The translations under genes and the position numbers were made by a program. From positions 167,501-231,500 of the forward strand of contig CACNIK010000001.1 of NCBI GenBank assembly GCA_902620525.1: a stretch of 64,000 bases of DNA, written 5' to 3'. Below, piece by piece: positions 55,549 through 64,000 of this stretch. Numbering within the stretch: position 1 is the first letter of the stretch; each line of letters opens with the position of its first letter. Origin of the DNA: an uncultured Pelagibacteraceae bacterium. GTDB lineage: Bacteria > Pseudomonadota > Alphaproteobacteria > Pelagibacterales > Pelagibacteraceae. The notes beneath the pieces are model-generated. The model saw nothing but the letters and a program-made list of their open reading frames with translations. It was not told the DNA's origin and did not search any database.

Positions 55549-57468
55549 TTAATTGGCTGGCATTTTATTTGATTGAGTAATACGTTTAATTAATTCATCT
55601 CTTTTAAGAGTTTCTTGTTTGTCTGATCCTAAAGTCCTTACTGTTACAGTTTTGTCTTTTTCCTCTTTCTTACCGCATACCAAAATCATTGGTACTTTGG
55701 CTAAAGAGTGTTCTCTAATTTTATAACTAATCTTTTGATTTCTTAAATCCACTTCACATTTTATACTCTCTTTGAACAGATCTTCAAATAATTTTTTTGC
55801 ATAATTATTATTATCTTCTGCTATTGAACATACTACTGCTTGTGAAGGTGATAGCCAAAAAGGAAGTTTGCCGGCATAATTCTCAATTAAAATGCCAATG
55901 AACCTCTCCAAAGAACCAAATAAAGCTCTGTGCAGCATAACAGGTACTTTCTTTTCTCCTGACTTGTTAACATAAGAAGCACCTAGTCTTCCTGGTAAAT
56001 TAAAGTCAACTTGTAAAGTCCCACATTGCCAATCCCTGCCAATCGCATCTTGTAAAACAAATTCAATTTTTGGTCCGTAGAATGCTCCCTCTCCTTTGTT
56101 AATTGAATACTCTAATTTAGATTTTTTAATTGCTGTTAATAATGCTGCTTCTGATTTATCCCAAATTTTATCATCTCCAACTCGCTTTTCAGGTCGATCA
56201 GAATATTTTAAAATTACTTTTTCAAAACCAAGATTTTTATAAATATCTATTATTAAATTTGTAACACTTAAACATTCTTGAGTTATTTGATCTTCTGTAC
56301 AAAATATGTGCGCATCATCTTGAGTAAATGCTCTTACTCGTAAAAGTCCATGCAAAGCTCCTGAGGGTTCGTATCTGTGAACCTTTCCAAACTCAGAGAG
56401 TTTAAGTGGAAGATCACGATAGCTTTTTAGACCTTGATTAAATATTTGAACACATCCCGGGCAATTCATTGGTTTGATTGCAAAAACTTTTTCATCTGGG
56501 GTTTCAGAGGTATACATATGTTCTGCAAACTTTTCCCAGTGACCAGATTTTTCCCATAAAGTTTTGTCTAACAATTCGGGTGTATTAATCTCTTTATAAC
56601 CATCGAGTCTTTGTCTAAATCTCATATACTCAACAAGTCTTTGAAATAAAATCCACCCCTTTTCATGCCAAAAGACTGATCCTGGACTTTCCTCTCTAAA
56701 ATGAAATAGATCCATTTCTTTACCTAATTTTCTATGGTCTCGTTTTTCAGCCTCTGCTAGCCTATCTAAGTACAGTTTTAATTGCTCTTTGTTGCTCCAA
56801 CAAGTTCCGTATATTCTTTGTAACATTTCATTATTAGAGTCTCCCCTCCAATATGCTCCTGAAACTTTAGTTAACTTAAAAGCTTTTCCAATTTTACCAG
56901 ATGAAGGTAAATGTGGACCTCTACATAAATCGTGCCAAGTATCTCCATGATGATAAATGGAAAGCTCCTCTCCTTTTGGAATACTTTCGATTATTTCAGC
57001 TTTATATTTTTCCCCAATTTTTTTAAAATGTTTTATTGCTTTATCTCTTTCCCAAACTTCCCGTCTAGTTTTAACGTCTCTGTCAATTATTTCTGACATT
57101 TTTTTTTCAATTTTTTCTAAATCCTCAGAAGTGAAAGGTTCCTTTCTTGCGAAATCATAATAAAATCCATTTTCAATTACTGGTCCAATTGTTACTTGTG
57201 TACCAGGGAAAAGTTCTTGAACAGACATGGCCATAATATGTGCAGCATCATGTCTAAGAACATCTAAACCATCTTTGTCATCTGCAGTAATTATCTTAAC
57301 TTTAGAATTTTTCGTAATTTCAAAACTTAAATCTTTTAAATTACCATTAACTTCCATGATAAGGGCTTTTTTCTCAAGAGATTTACTTATTTTCTTGATT
57401 AGATCAAAGCCATTAATCTTTTCATCGAAAGGAATTTTTTTTCCATCTAAGAGCTGAATATTTGGCAT
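55549..57468 (-). CDS. thrS: threonyl-tRNA synthetase
   Basis: A 639-aa class II synthetase. TGS domain (about 1-60), editing domain with HDAAHIMA (about 73-80), catalytic core with zinc ligands in NCPGCVQIF and GTLQVDFNLPGRLGA, motif 3 HRALFGSLERF, and a C-terminal anticodon-binding domain. Complete length. Its ATG overlaps the upstream glycosyltransferase stop (TAATG). Confidence 0.97.
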   Translation of the reverse strand: MPNIQLLDGKKIPFDEKINGFDLIKKISKSLEKKALIMEVNGNLKDLSFEITKNSKVKIITADDKDGLDVLRHDAAHIMAMSVQELFPGTQVTIGPVIENGFYYDFARKEPFTSEDLEKIEKKMSEIIDRDVKTRREVWERDKAIKHFKKIGEKYKAEIIESIPKGEELSIYHHGDTWHDLCRGPHLPSSGKIGKAFKLTKVSGAYWRGDSNNEMLQRIYGTCWSNKEQLKLYLDRLAEAEKRDHRKLGKEMDLFHFREESPGSVFWHEKGWILFQRLVEYMRFRQRLDGYKEINTPELLDKTLWEKSGHWEKFAEHMYTSETPDEKVFAIKPMNCPGCVQIFNQGLKSYRDLPLKLSEFGKVHRYEPSGALHGLLRVRAFTQDDAHIFCTEDQITQECLSVTNLIIDIYKNLGFEKVILKYSDRPEKRVGDDKIWDKSEAALLTAIKKSKLEYSINKGEGAFYGPKIEFVLQDAIGRDWQCGTLQVDFNLPGRLGASYVNKSGEKKVPVMLHRALFGSLERFIGILIENYAGKLPFWLSPSQAVVCSIAEDNNNYAKKLFEDLFKESIKCEVDLRNQKISYKIREHSLAKVPMILVCGKKEEKDKTVTVRTLGSDKQETLKRDELIKRITQSNKMPAN

Positions 57469-58625
57469 TATAAATTTAGAAGTTTTTTATACTCATTAAA
57501 TGTACTTTGACACATTTTTTCAACATCAAATTTTTTTACTACGTTTTTTCTACCCTCAACTCCCATTATATTCAATGCCAATTTATCTGTTTCCATAAAA
57601 GAATTAATATTTTTAGCTAATTCTCGAGGATCGTCAAACTTATAAAGAATGCCTGTTTTGTTATTCAGAACTGTTTCCATAGATCCTCCTAGTTTAGTTG
57701 CAATTATAGGCTTTTGCATAGCTTGGGCCTCTACAGCTACTCTACCAAATGCTTCTGGTTCAATTGAGCTTGAAACTACAATATCAGCTAAAGAATAAGC
57801 TAGAGGCATCTCTTTGCAATGTTCGGCAAATATTATTTTCTTATTAATATTATACCTGTCTATCAAGCTTTGAAGTTTTTTTTTATATACATTTCTACCT
57901 TGATCTGATCCCAAAATTATGGCTTGAAATTTATCATTTTTATAATCTTCAATTAAGATATTTAAAGCTTCAATAAAATTAAGTTGTCCTTTCCAATTTG
58001 TTAATCTTCCTGGCAAAAGAATTTTAAATTTATCATCTTCGATTGACCAATCTTTTTTTAATCTTAAGAGCTTAATATCAGATATATTCTTAGGGTCATA
58101 ATAATGTAAATTTATTCCCCTAAAGATGACCAACAGTTTATTTTTTGGATTCAAATAGTTTTTGTAATTTTCATTAATATGGTTAAATATAAAATTTGAT
58201 CCTGCGATCGTTAATTTTGATTTTACCATCACACTATTATAGAATTTTTTTAATTTATTTTTAAAATTATAAGTGCCGTGAAATGTCGTAACAAATTTTC
58301 TTCTAGTAAAAAATGTTGACCAATAACAAGACCATGCAGGGGCTCTGCTCCTGGCATGAACAATGTCAATTCTATAAATGATCTGTAATAAAATTAAAGC
58401 AAGTGCGTTAAATATTAAAACAAATGGATTCTTAAGATGAACTGGAAGTTTAATAATTTTTACTTTTTTTCTTCTGACATATTTAATCAGAGGTCCTCCA
58501 CTTGTTACAATTATTGATTTGCAATCTTTTTCAGCTAAAAAATGTGCTAAATCATAACAGCCAGTCTCAGCACCTCCGTACCCTAGAGTTGGTATTACTT
58601 GCATTACTTTAAAATTAGATGCCAT
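57468..58625 (-). CDS. family 4 glycosyltransferase
   Basis: A 385-aa GT-B enzyme. N-terminal VIPTLGYGGAETGCYDLA is a GT4 acceptor-side glycine loop; the donor side shows LLPGRLTNWKGQLNFIEAL and SSSIEPEAFGRVAVEAQAM with the EX7E glutamates. A hydrophobic patch (FVLIFNALALILLQIIY) may bind the membrane. It is probably for LPS or capsule; it is cotranscribed with thrS through a 1-bp overlap, an odd partner. Confidence 0.92.
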   Translation of the reverse strand: MASNFKVMQVIPTLGYGGAETGCYDLAHFLAEKDCKSIIVTSGGPLIKYVRRKKVKIIKLPVHLKNPFVLIFNALALILLQIIYRIDIVHARSRAPAWSCYWSTFFTRRKFVTTFHGTYNFKNKLKKFYNSVMVKSKLTIAGSNFIFNHINENYKNYLNPKNKLLVIFRGINLHYYDPKNISDIKLLRLKKDWSIEDDKFKILLPGRLTNWKGQLNFIEALNILIEDYKNDKFQAIILGSDQGRNVYKKKLQSLIDRYNINKKIIFAEHCKEMPLAYSLADIVVSSSIEPEAFGRVAVEAQAMQKPIIATKLGGSMETVLNNKTGILYKFDDPRELAKNINSFMETDKLALNIMGVEGRKNVVKKFDVEKMCQSTFNEYKKLLNL

Positions 58626-58663
58626 ATGTTAAGATAATATATTATCAGCTTTGAGAACATAAT

Positions 58664-59428
58664 ATGAAAAAATTTAGATACTACAATATCTCCAGATATA
58701 GAAAGCTTAGATATTCAACCAATAATTTTAATAAAAATCCTTTCATTGTTTTTTTGCCTGGATTTATGTCTGATATTGAAGGGAAAAAACCAAATTCTTT
58801 TCGTTCATTTGCTAATAAAAATCAAATTGGTTTTTTAGCAATTGAATATTCTGGTCATGGAAAATCCTCAGGAAAATTTATTGAAGGAAACATAAGTTTG
58901 TGGACTGATGATGCAAAAAAATTAATTAAAAAAATCATTAAAAAAAATAAATTTTTAATAATTGGTTCCAGCATGGGGGCATGGATAGCACTTAACCAAT
59001 TTAAATTTTTTAAAAATCAAATTGTAGGTATGTTGGGAATTGGCTCAGCTCCAGAATTTTTAGATAGGTTGATGTGGAATAAATTTCCAAAAAAAATAAA
59101 AAACGAAATAATAAAAAAGGGTATAGCTACAATTAATCATGGAGATAAAACAAAATATCAGTATCCAATTTCACATCAATTAATCAAAGATGGAAGAAAA
59201 AATAAAGTTTTATCCAAAAAAATATTTAAAAAAATTCAGATCTCTATGTTTCATGGAAAAAAAGATGAGGTAGTTCCGATTTCTTTTTCAAGAAAGTTGT
59301 TATCAATTTTTAAAAAAGCAAATAAAAAATTGGTTATTATTAAAAATGGAGATCATAGTCTTTCAGACACAAAATCTCTAAAAAAAATGAAGAGTGAGTT
59401 ATCGAGAATTATTAAAAATATTTCTTAA
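58664..59428 (+). CDS. alpha/beta hydrolase (esterase/thioesterase-like)
   Basis: A 254-aa hydrolase with no signal peptide. Oxyanion-side FLPGFMSDIEGKK, nucleophile S103 in GSSMGAW, acid in MFHGKKDEVVP and His in NGDHSLS form a complete catalytic triad. It resembles the ABHD10/short-chain esterase group. Substrate unknown. Divergent from the GT4 gene by 38 bp; its 3' end overlaps the convergent epimerase gene by 30 bp. Confidence 0.9.
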   Translation: MKKFRYYNISRYRKLRYSTNNFNKNPFIVFLPGFMSDIEGKKPNSFRSFANKNQIGFLAIEYSGHGKSSGKFIEGNISLWTDDAKKLIKKIIKKNKFLIIGSSMGAWIALNQFKFFKNQIVGMLGIGSAPEFLDRLMWNKFPKKIKNEIIKKGIATINHGDKTKYQYPISHQLIKDGRKNKVLSKKIFKKIQISMFHGKKDEVVPISFSRKLLSIFKKANKKLVIIKNGDHSLSDTKSLKKMKSELSRIIKNIS

Positions 59429-60271
59429 TCCTTCTTTATAAGTAGGATATTTCAATTTAATAAGTAATTTATTTTTCATTTTTTTATTACTCACTTTTTT
59501 TGAGTCTTTATAAAATTCTTTTATCAATTTATTTTTAAAATTAGCTATAGGCATTGGTCTTAAATTTTTAATTTTTAAAAGTTTAGCTGCAAAATTGGCT
59601 ACTTCTATGTTTGTTGCTGGTTTATCATCTGAAGCGTTAAGTATAAGAGTGCTTTTTTGTGAGTAAAACATCTTTTTAATAATTTGTGCTAAATCTTCTA
59701 TTCTTATTCTAGAGAAATATTTTTTCTCTTTAACAAAAATGCTCTTTTTAGAAATTTTTTTTAATACATTACTCTCTTTTGAATAAATTCCTGAAACACG
59801 TAGAATATTTATATCTAACTTGTATAAATCTCTAAATTTAATCCAAGATTTTTCAACAATTTTTCTACCTAAACCAAATTTAGTATTTCCTTTCAATTTT
59901 GAATTTTCATTAACCCATTTTCCGTTATGATTTCCATATACACTTGTGGCAGACAGATAAATGAGTTTTTTAAACTTCGATTTTTTTAAATATTTACTAA
60001 AAATTTTAAGAACTAAGTCTCTTTTTTTTTGTGGAGGGATAGATATTAAAATATAATCAGCTTCTGACAATATCTTTATCAATTTTTTATCATAGAGCTT
60101 ATCTTTAAACTTAAAGGATACAAACTTTTTTTTGTCGAAAGTTTTTAAGGTTGTTTTTTTTGTATTAGTGGCACTAAAAGTGAATTTTTTTTTAGATTGC
60201 TCTAAATTCTTTATAAGATACCTAGCAGTTTGACCAAATCCAAAAAAAAAAAATCTATCTTTATTTTTCAT
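59399..60271 (-). CDS. NAD(P)-binding SDR-type protein (YeeZ-like)
   Basis: A 290-aa Rossmann protein. FFFGFGQTARYLIKNL carries the nucleotide loop, ISIPPQ follows, LSATSVYGNHNGKWVNE gives the Ser/Tyr region, and LRVSGIYS occurs later. The YxxxK motif is not clear, so catalysis is uncertain. YeeZ-like proteins have no settled role. It is directly downstream of gltB (1-bp overlap). Confidence 0.85.
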   Translation of the reverse strand: MKNKDRFFFFGFGQTARYLIKNLEQSKKKFTFSATNTKKTTLKTFDKKKFVSFKFKDKLYDKKLIKILSEADYILISIPPQKKRDLVLKIFSKYLKKSKFKKLIYLSATSVYGNHNGKWVNENSKLKGNTKFGLGRKIVEKSWIKFRDLYKLDINILRVSGIYSKESNVLKKISKKSIFVKEKKYFSRIRIEDLAQIIKKMFYSQKSTLILNASDDKPATNIEVANFAAKLLKIKNLRPMPIANFKNKLIKEFYKDSKKVSNKKMKNKLLIKLKYPTYKEGLRNIFNNSR

Positions 60272-63200
60272 TAGGCTGATTTTGACTTAAGTTCTTTTAA
60301 TGAAATAGGATGATCTAATTTATCTAGCATCTCTATAGGACAAACTTGAATGAAATTTTTTAATTCATTTTCATAATTGCTAATGATCTTTTTAGAAATT
60401 TTTGAATTAGTCTCTTTGCTAAATTCAAATATTAAATCTTTTAAATATTTTTTCCAATAGTCTGTTTCTACGTTCTGCCAAATAACAGATTGAGGATTTA
60501 CATAGTTTTCAAATTTTTTATTAGGATCATAAATAAATGCCATTCCACCTGTCATACCTGCAGCGAAGTTATCCCCTACATCACCAAGAATAACAACTTT
60601 CCCTCCAGTCATATATTCGCATCCATTTGATCCGCATCCCTCTACCACTGAGATCCCGCCAGAATTTCTAACAGCAAATCTTTCACCAGCTTTACCTGAT
60701 GCATAAAGTTTGCCATTTGTAGCTCCATATAAAACTGTGTTTCCTATAATTGCGTTTTGATTTGAAATTAAATTACTGTTATTTACTGGTTTAACTATTA
60801 TTGTTCCCCCTGATAATCCTTTTCCAACATAGTCGTTAGAGTCGCCATTAACAATTATTTTAATTCCTTTAGCTAAAAAAGCTCCAAGTGATTGTCCTGC
60901 AGATCCATTTAATTTAACGATAACAGTGTTCTCTGCTAAGGCGTTATTGCCAAATTTTTTATAAACATAATGAGATAATCTAGTTCCTACCGCTCTATGT
61001 GTATTTTCAACATCGTATTCACATTCAATTATTTTATCCTTAACAATTTTATTTTTAATATCTGTCCAAATTTTTTCATCTAAAGTGTCAGGAACAGCAT
61101 TAATATCCCTTTTCTCACAATATCTAGTATTTTCACCTGGATCAGTTTTTACTAATAATGGATTTAAATCTAAATCATCCAAATTTGATGAGCCTCTACT
61201 TACTTGTTTAAGGAGATCGGTTCTTCCGATTATTTCATTTAGGTTTTTAAATCCTAATGAAGCTAAAATCTCTCTAACTTCTTCTGCAACAAATCTAAAA
61301 AAATTGACAATTTTTTCTGGCGTTCCGGTAAATTTTTTCCTTAATTCCTCATCTTGAGAACAAACTCCAACCGGACAAGTATTAGAGTGACACTGTCTTA
61401 CCATTATACATCCCATTGCAATTAAAGATGAAGTGCCCATACCAAATTCCTCTGCCCCCATCATTGCCGCAATAACAACGTCTCTACCTGTTTTAATTCC
61501 GCCGTCTGTTCTTAAAGTAACTTTGTGTCTTAAATTGTTTAATGTTAAAATCTGATTGGCCTCAGTTAATCCCATCTCCCAAGGAATACCTGCATACTTA
61601 ACACTTGTTTGTGGACTGGCGCCAGTTCCTCCTGAATGACCTGAAATTAAAATTACATCTGCTTTAGCTTTAGCCACTCCTGCCGCTATTGTTCCAATTC
61701 CAGTTGCAGCAACTAATTTTACACCTATTCGAGCTTTTGGATTTATTTGTTTCAAATCATAAATTAGCTGGGCTAAATCCTCTATTGAGTAAATATCATG
61801 ATGCGGTGGCGGTGAGATAAGAGTTACGCCTGGTGTTGAGTGTCTTAATCTAGCTATTTCTTTTGTAACCTTAAATCCTGGTAATTGTCCACCTTCACCT
61901 GGTTTAGCTCCTTGAGCAATTTTAATTTCAATCTCATTACAATTATTTAAATAATCAATAGTCACTCCAAATCTTGCTGAAGCAACTTGTTTAACTCTAG
62001 AATTTGCGCTGTCTCCATTTTCTTGAGTTTTAAATCTAGCAGAGTCTTCACCACCTTCACCACTACAAGAGGCACCTTTAACTCTATTCATGCCAACAGC
62101 TAATGTTTCATGTGCCTCTGCAGACAAAGCACCATGGGACATGCTCCCGCTACCAAACCTTTTAGTGAGATTTTCTATGGGCTCAACTTCTTTAATATCA
62201 ATAGGATTATTTGATTTTTTAAAATCTAAAAGATCTCTTAAATTAACAGGAGACATATTATTAATACCATCTGTATATTTTTTAAATGTTTCATAAGAGC
62301 CGACTGTAACGGCATGTTGTAATGTGTGAATTAGTTTTCCTTGAAACTGATGGTTTTCCCCAGTTTTTCTATACTTGTATATTCCCCCAATTGGTAATAT
62401 TTGAACATCTTTTTTGTAGGCTTTTTCATGAATATCCTTAATTTTTTTTTCTATTCCTATCAAGCCAATACCAGAAATTCTCGATATCATTCCAGGAAAA
62501 TAATCTGAAACTAATGCCCTACTTAGACCAACAGTTTCAAAGTTACACCCTCCTCTATAAGAACTAATAACTGAAATTCCCATCTTTGACATAATTTTCA
62601 ATAATCCGTTTTCAATCGAACTTTTGAATCTTTCTACACACTCATTAAATTTATATTTGCCAAATAAATTTTTCTCAAACCTTTGGTATATACTATCTAT
62701 TGTCAAATAAGGGTTTACTGTTGTAGCTCCAACTCCAATCAAAACTGCAAATGAATGAGTATCTAAAGTTTCTGATGTTTCGACATTCAAAGAGCAGTAT
62801 CCTCTTAATCCTAATTTTACTAAGTTAGAATTAATCGCACCTACTGCTAAAGCCATAGGAATGTTTGCTCTCTTTTCAGAAATATTTTTATCGCTTAATA
62901 CTAAAGTAGTGCTTCCCTCTCTTACTGCTATTTCGGACTCTTCTTGTATTTTTTTGATATTTTCTTTTAAGGTTTCATTAACGTTAAATGTGCAATCTAT
63001 TAATTTGATTTTTTTTGAGAAGAGTTTTTTAAACTTTTTTAATTGGGAATTTGTAAGTATCGGACTGTCAAGAACAAAGATGTCTTCTTGCGTTAGATTA
63101 TTAAAATCAAGTATATTTCCTAAATTACCAAATCTTGTTTTTAAACTCATAACCTTGTTTTCTCTTAACGAGTCAATCGGCGGATTAGTTACTTGGCTAA

Positions 63201-64000
63201 AATTTTGTCTAAAGTAATGTGATATCGGCCTAAAGTGACTTGATAAAACTGCTACTGGTGTGTCGTCCCCCATTGAACCTGTGGCCTCTTTACTCTCTTC
63301 GACCATAGGATGAAGAATTAATTCTAAATCTTCAACACTATAACCAGATAAATACTGTCTTCTTCTTAGATCGTTGCCTGAAAAATTTATTTCCTCTTCA
63401 GTAACTTTTAACTTTTTATCTAGGTCAACTATTTGACTATTAAACTGCTTGTACTCTTTGGATATATAATCTTTTATCTCTTTATCTTGATAAAGCTTAC
63501 CCTCTTTTAAGTCTACAGCTATTAACTCTCCTGGTCCGAGTCTCCCTTTTTTAATTATGTTCTCTTCAGGAATTTTTATCATTCCTGTCTCTGAACCCGC
63601 GAATATTAAACCATCTGAAGTTATTGAATACCTCAGAGGTCTTAAGCCATTTCTATCGACAGCCGCTAAAATCCATTTAGCATCAGTAGCACAAATTGCA
63701 GCGGGGCCATCCCATGGTTCAATTGTACTATTTAAAAAGTTAAATAATTGTTGGTGATTTTTGGGAACAGTTTTACTCCTTTTAGACCAAGCATCTGGGA
63801 TCATCATTAATTTAATCAATGGAGCAAGCTTTCCAGAATGAGTTAATAATTCAAATACATTATCTAAAGATGCCGAGTCTGAATTGCCTGGGATTATAAC
63901 TGGTTTTAAATCTTCTATATTTTTAAAAAGTTTACTTGTCATGTCTTGTTCATGAATTCTCATCCAGTTTACATTTCCTTTTAAAGTATTTATTTCTCCA
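60271..64000 (-). CDS. gltB: glutamate synthase (NADPH) large subunit, 5' end outside window
   Basis: At least 1243 codons; the frame stays open to the window edge and encodes GEINTLKGNVNWM just before it, so the catalytic N-terminal Cys and part of the glutaminase domain lie beyond. Present: the rest of the class II amidotransferase domain, the central domain, the FMN-binding synthase domain (KPGEGGQLPGFKV, SGHSGGTGASP), the 3Fe-4S cysteines in CHSNTCPVGVCSQDEELR, and the C-terminal GXGXG beta-helix. With GltD it makes glutamate from glutamine and 2-oxoglutarate. Confidence 0.96.
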   Translation of the reverse strand, partial: GEINTLKGNVNWMRIHEQDMTSKLFKNIEDLKPVIIPGNSDSASLDNVFELLTHSGKLAPLIKLMMIPDAWSKRSKTVPKNHQQLFNFLNSTIEPWDGPAAICATDAKWILAAVDRNGLRPLRYSITSDGLIFAGSETGMIKIPEENIIKKGRLGPGELIAVDLKEGKLYQDKEIKDYISKEYKQFNSQIVDLDKKLKVTEEEINFSGNDLRRRQYLSGYSVEDLELILHPMVEESKEATGSMGDDTPVAVLSSHFRPISHYFRQNFSQVTNPPIDSLRENKVMSLKTRFGNLGNILDFNNLTQEDIFVLDSPILTNSQLKKFKKLFSKKIKLIDCTFNVNETLKENIKKIQEESEIAVREGSTTLVLSDKNISEKRANIPMALAVGAINSNLVKLGLRGYCSLNVETSETLDTHSFAVLIGVGATTVNPYLTIDSIYQRFEKNLFGKYKFNECVERFKSSIENGLLKIMSKMGISVISSYRGGCNFETVGLSRALVSDYFPGMISRISGIGLIGIEKKIKDIHEKAYKKDVQILPIGGIYKYRKTGENHQFQGKLIHTLQHAVTVGSYETFKKYTDGINNMSPVNLRDLLDFKKSNNPIDIKEVEPIENLTKRFGSGSMSHGALSAEAHETLAVGMNRVKGASCSGEGGEDSARFKTQENGDSANSRVKQVASARFGVTIDYLNNCNEIEIKIAQGAKPGEGGQLPGFKVTKEIARLRHSTPGVTLISPPPHHDIYSIEDLAQLIYDLKQINPKARIGVKLVAATGIGTIAAGVAKAKADVILISGHSGGTGASPQTSVKYAGIPWEMGLTEANQILTLNNLRHKVTLRTDGGIKTGRDVVIAAMMGAEEFGMGTSSLIAMGCIMVRQCHSNTCPVGVCSQDEELRKKFTGTPEKIVNFFRFVAEEVREILASLGFKNLNEIIGRTDLLKQVSRGSSNLDDLDLNPLLVKTDPGENTRYCEKRDINAVPDTLDEKIWTDIKNKIVKDKIIECEYDVENTHRAVGTRLSHYVYKKFGNNALAENTVIVKLNGSAGQSLGAFLAKGIKIIVNGDSNDYVGKGLSGGTIIVKPVNNSNLISNQNAIIGNTVLYGATNGKLYASGKAGERFAVRNSGGISVVEGCGSNGCEYMTGGKVVILGDVGDNFAAGMTGGMAFIYDPNKKFENYVNPQSVIWQNVETDYWKKYLKDLIFEFSKETNSKISKKIISNYENELKNFIQVCPIEMLDKLDHPISLKELKSKSA

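Noticed and set aside
1-64000. CRISPR arrays, insertion sequences, transposases, phage genes, glycine/SAM/preQ1 riboswitches
   Set aside because: None of their repeat patterns or signature motifs was seen on either strand; long T- or A-runs are ordinary Lys/Phe codons in this AT-rich genome.

Overview
The window is a gene-dense, strongly AT-rich stretch of an alphaproteobacterial chromosome, most likely SAR11 (Pelagibacterales). The evidence is the combination of alphaproteobacterial families (DUF4167, DUF1178, DUF2948), a class I lysyl-tRNA synthetase, very short or negative intergenic distances, lysine- and asparagine-rich proteins, and a J-domain/CobS/CobT block. No transcription-factor gene, CRISPR array, IS element or integrase gene is visible.

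Layout. 1-283: the 3' part of an apparently structured, gene-free region before an M23 peptidase gene. 284-8788: cell-wall peptidase, translation termination (prfA, prmC), isoprenoid (ispG), lysine/threonine (lysC), ubiquinone (ubiG) and arginine (argJ) genes. 8833-11376: secA. 11377-17393, minus strand: an unknown Trp-rich protein, tRNA-Phe, infA, DUF2948, murA, dcd, three very small genes, a thioredoxin-fold protein and a TVP38-type membrane protein. 17451-24773, plus strand: rpmH-rnpA-yidD-yidC-argB-HAD-dapD-dapE, then a histone-deacetylase-fold enzyme and a SET-domain enzyme. 24763-28863, minus strand: truA, fmt, def and two envelope proteins of unknown role. 28937-41278: aroK-aroB, bolA, J protein-cobS-cobT, a queuosine-precursor-type transporter, rpmB, pyrD, lysS, trkH, an AmpG-like permease and an NlpC/P60 peptidase.

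41279-48965 is the accessory part. A tRNA-Ser(GGA) gene is followed about 0.9 kb away by a 77-bp exact copy of its 3' part. Between them lies one secreted-protein gene with its own terminator, which is the footprint of a tRNA-targeted insertion. Next come a carbamoyltransferase, DUF5989 and SxtJ module and a surface-glycan set (two glycosyltransferases, a nucleotide-sugar epimerase and a UDP-sugar dehydrogenase). The SxtJ and GT2 genes carry nearly identical promoters placed directly at their start codons.

49063-64000 returns to core genes: thrS-infC-rpmI-rplT-pheS-pheT-lepA, preceded by a glycosyltransferase gene, then an alpha/beta hydrolase, an epimerase-like protein and a gltB gene cut by the window end.

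Two tRNA genes and four small protein genes (rpmH, a 47-aa basic protein, a 49-aa membrane protein and a 50-aa DUF5989 protein) were found by reading the DNA directly.
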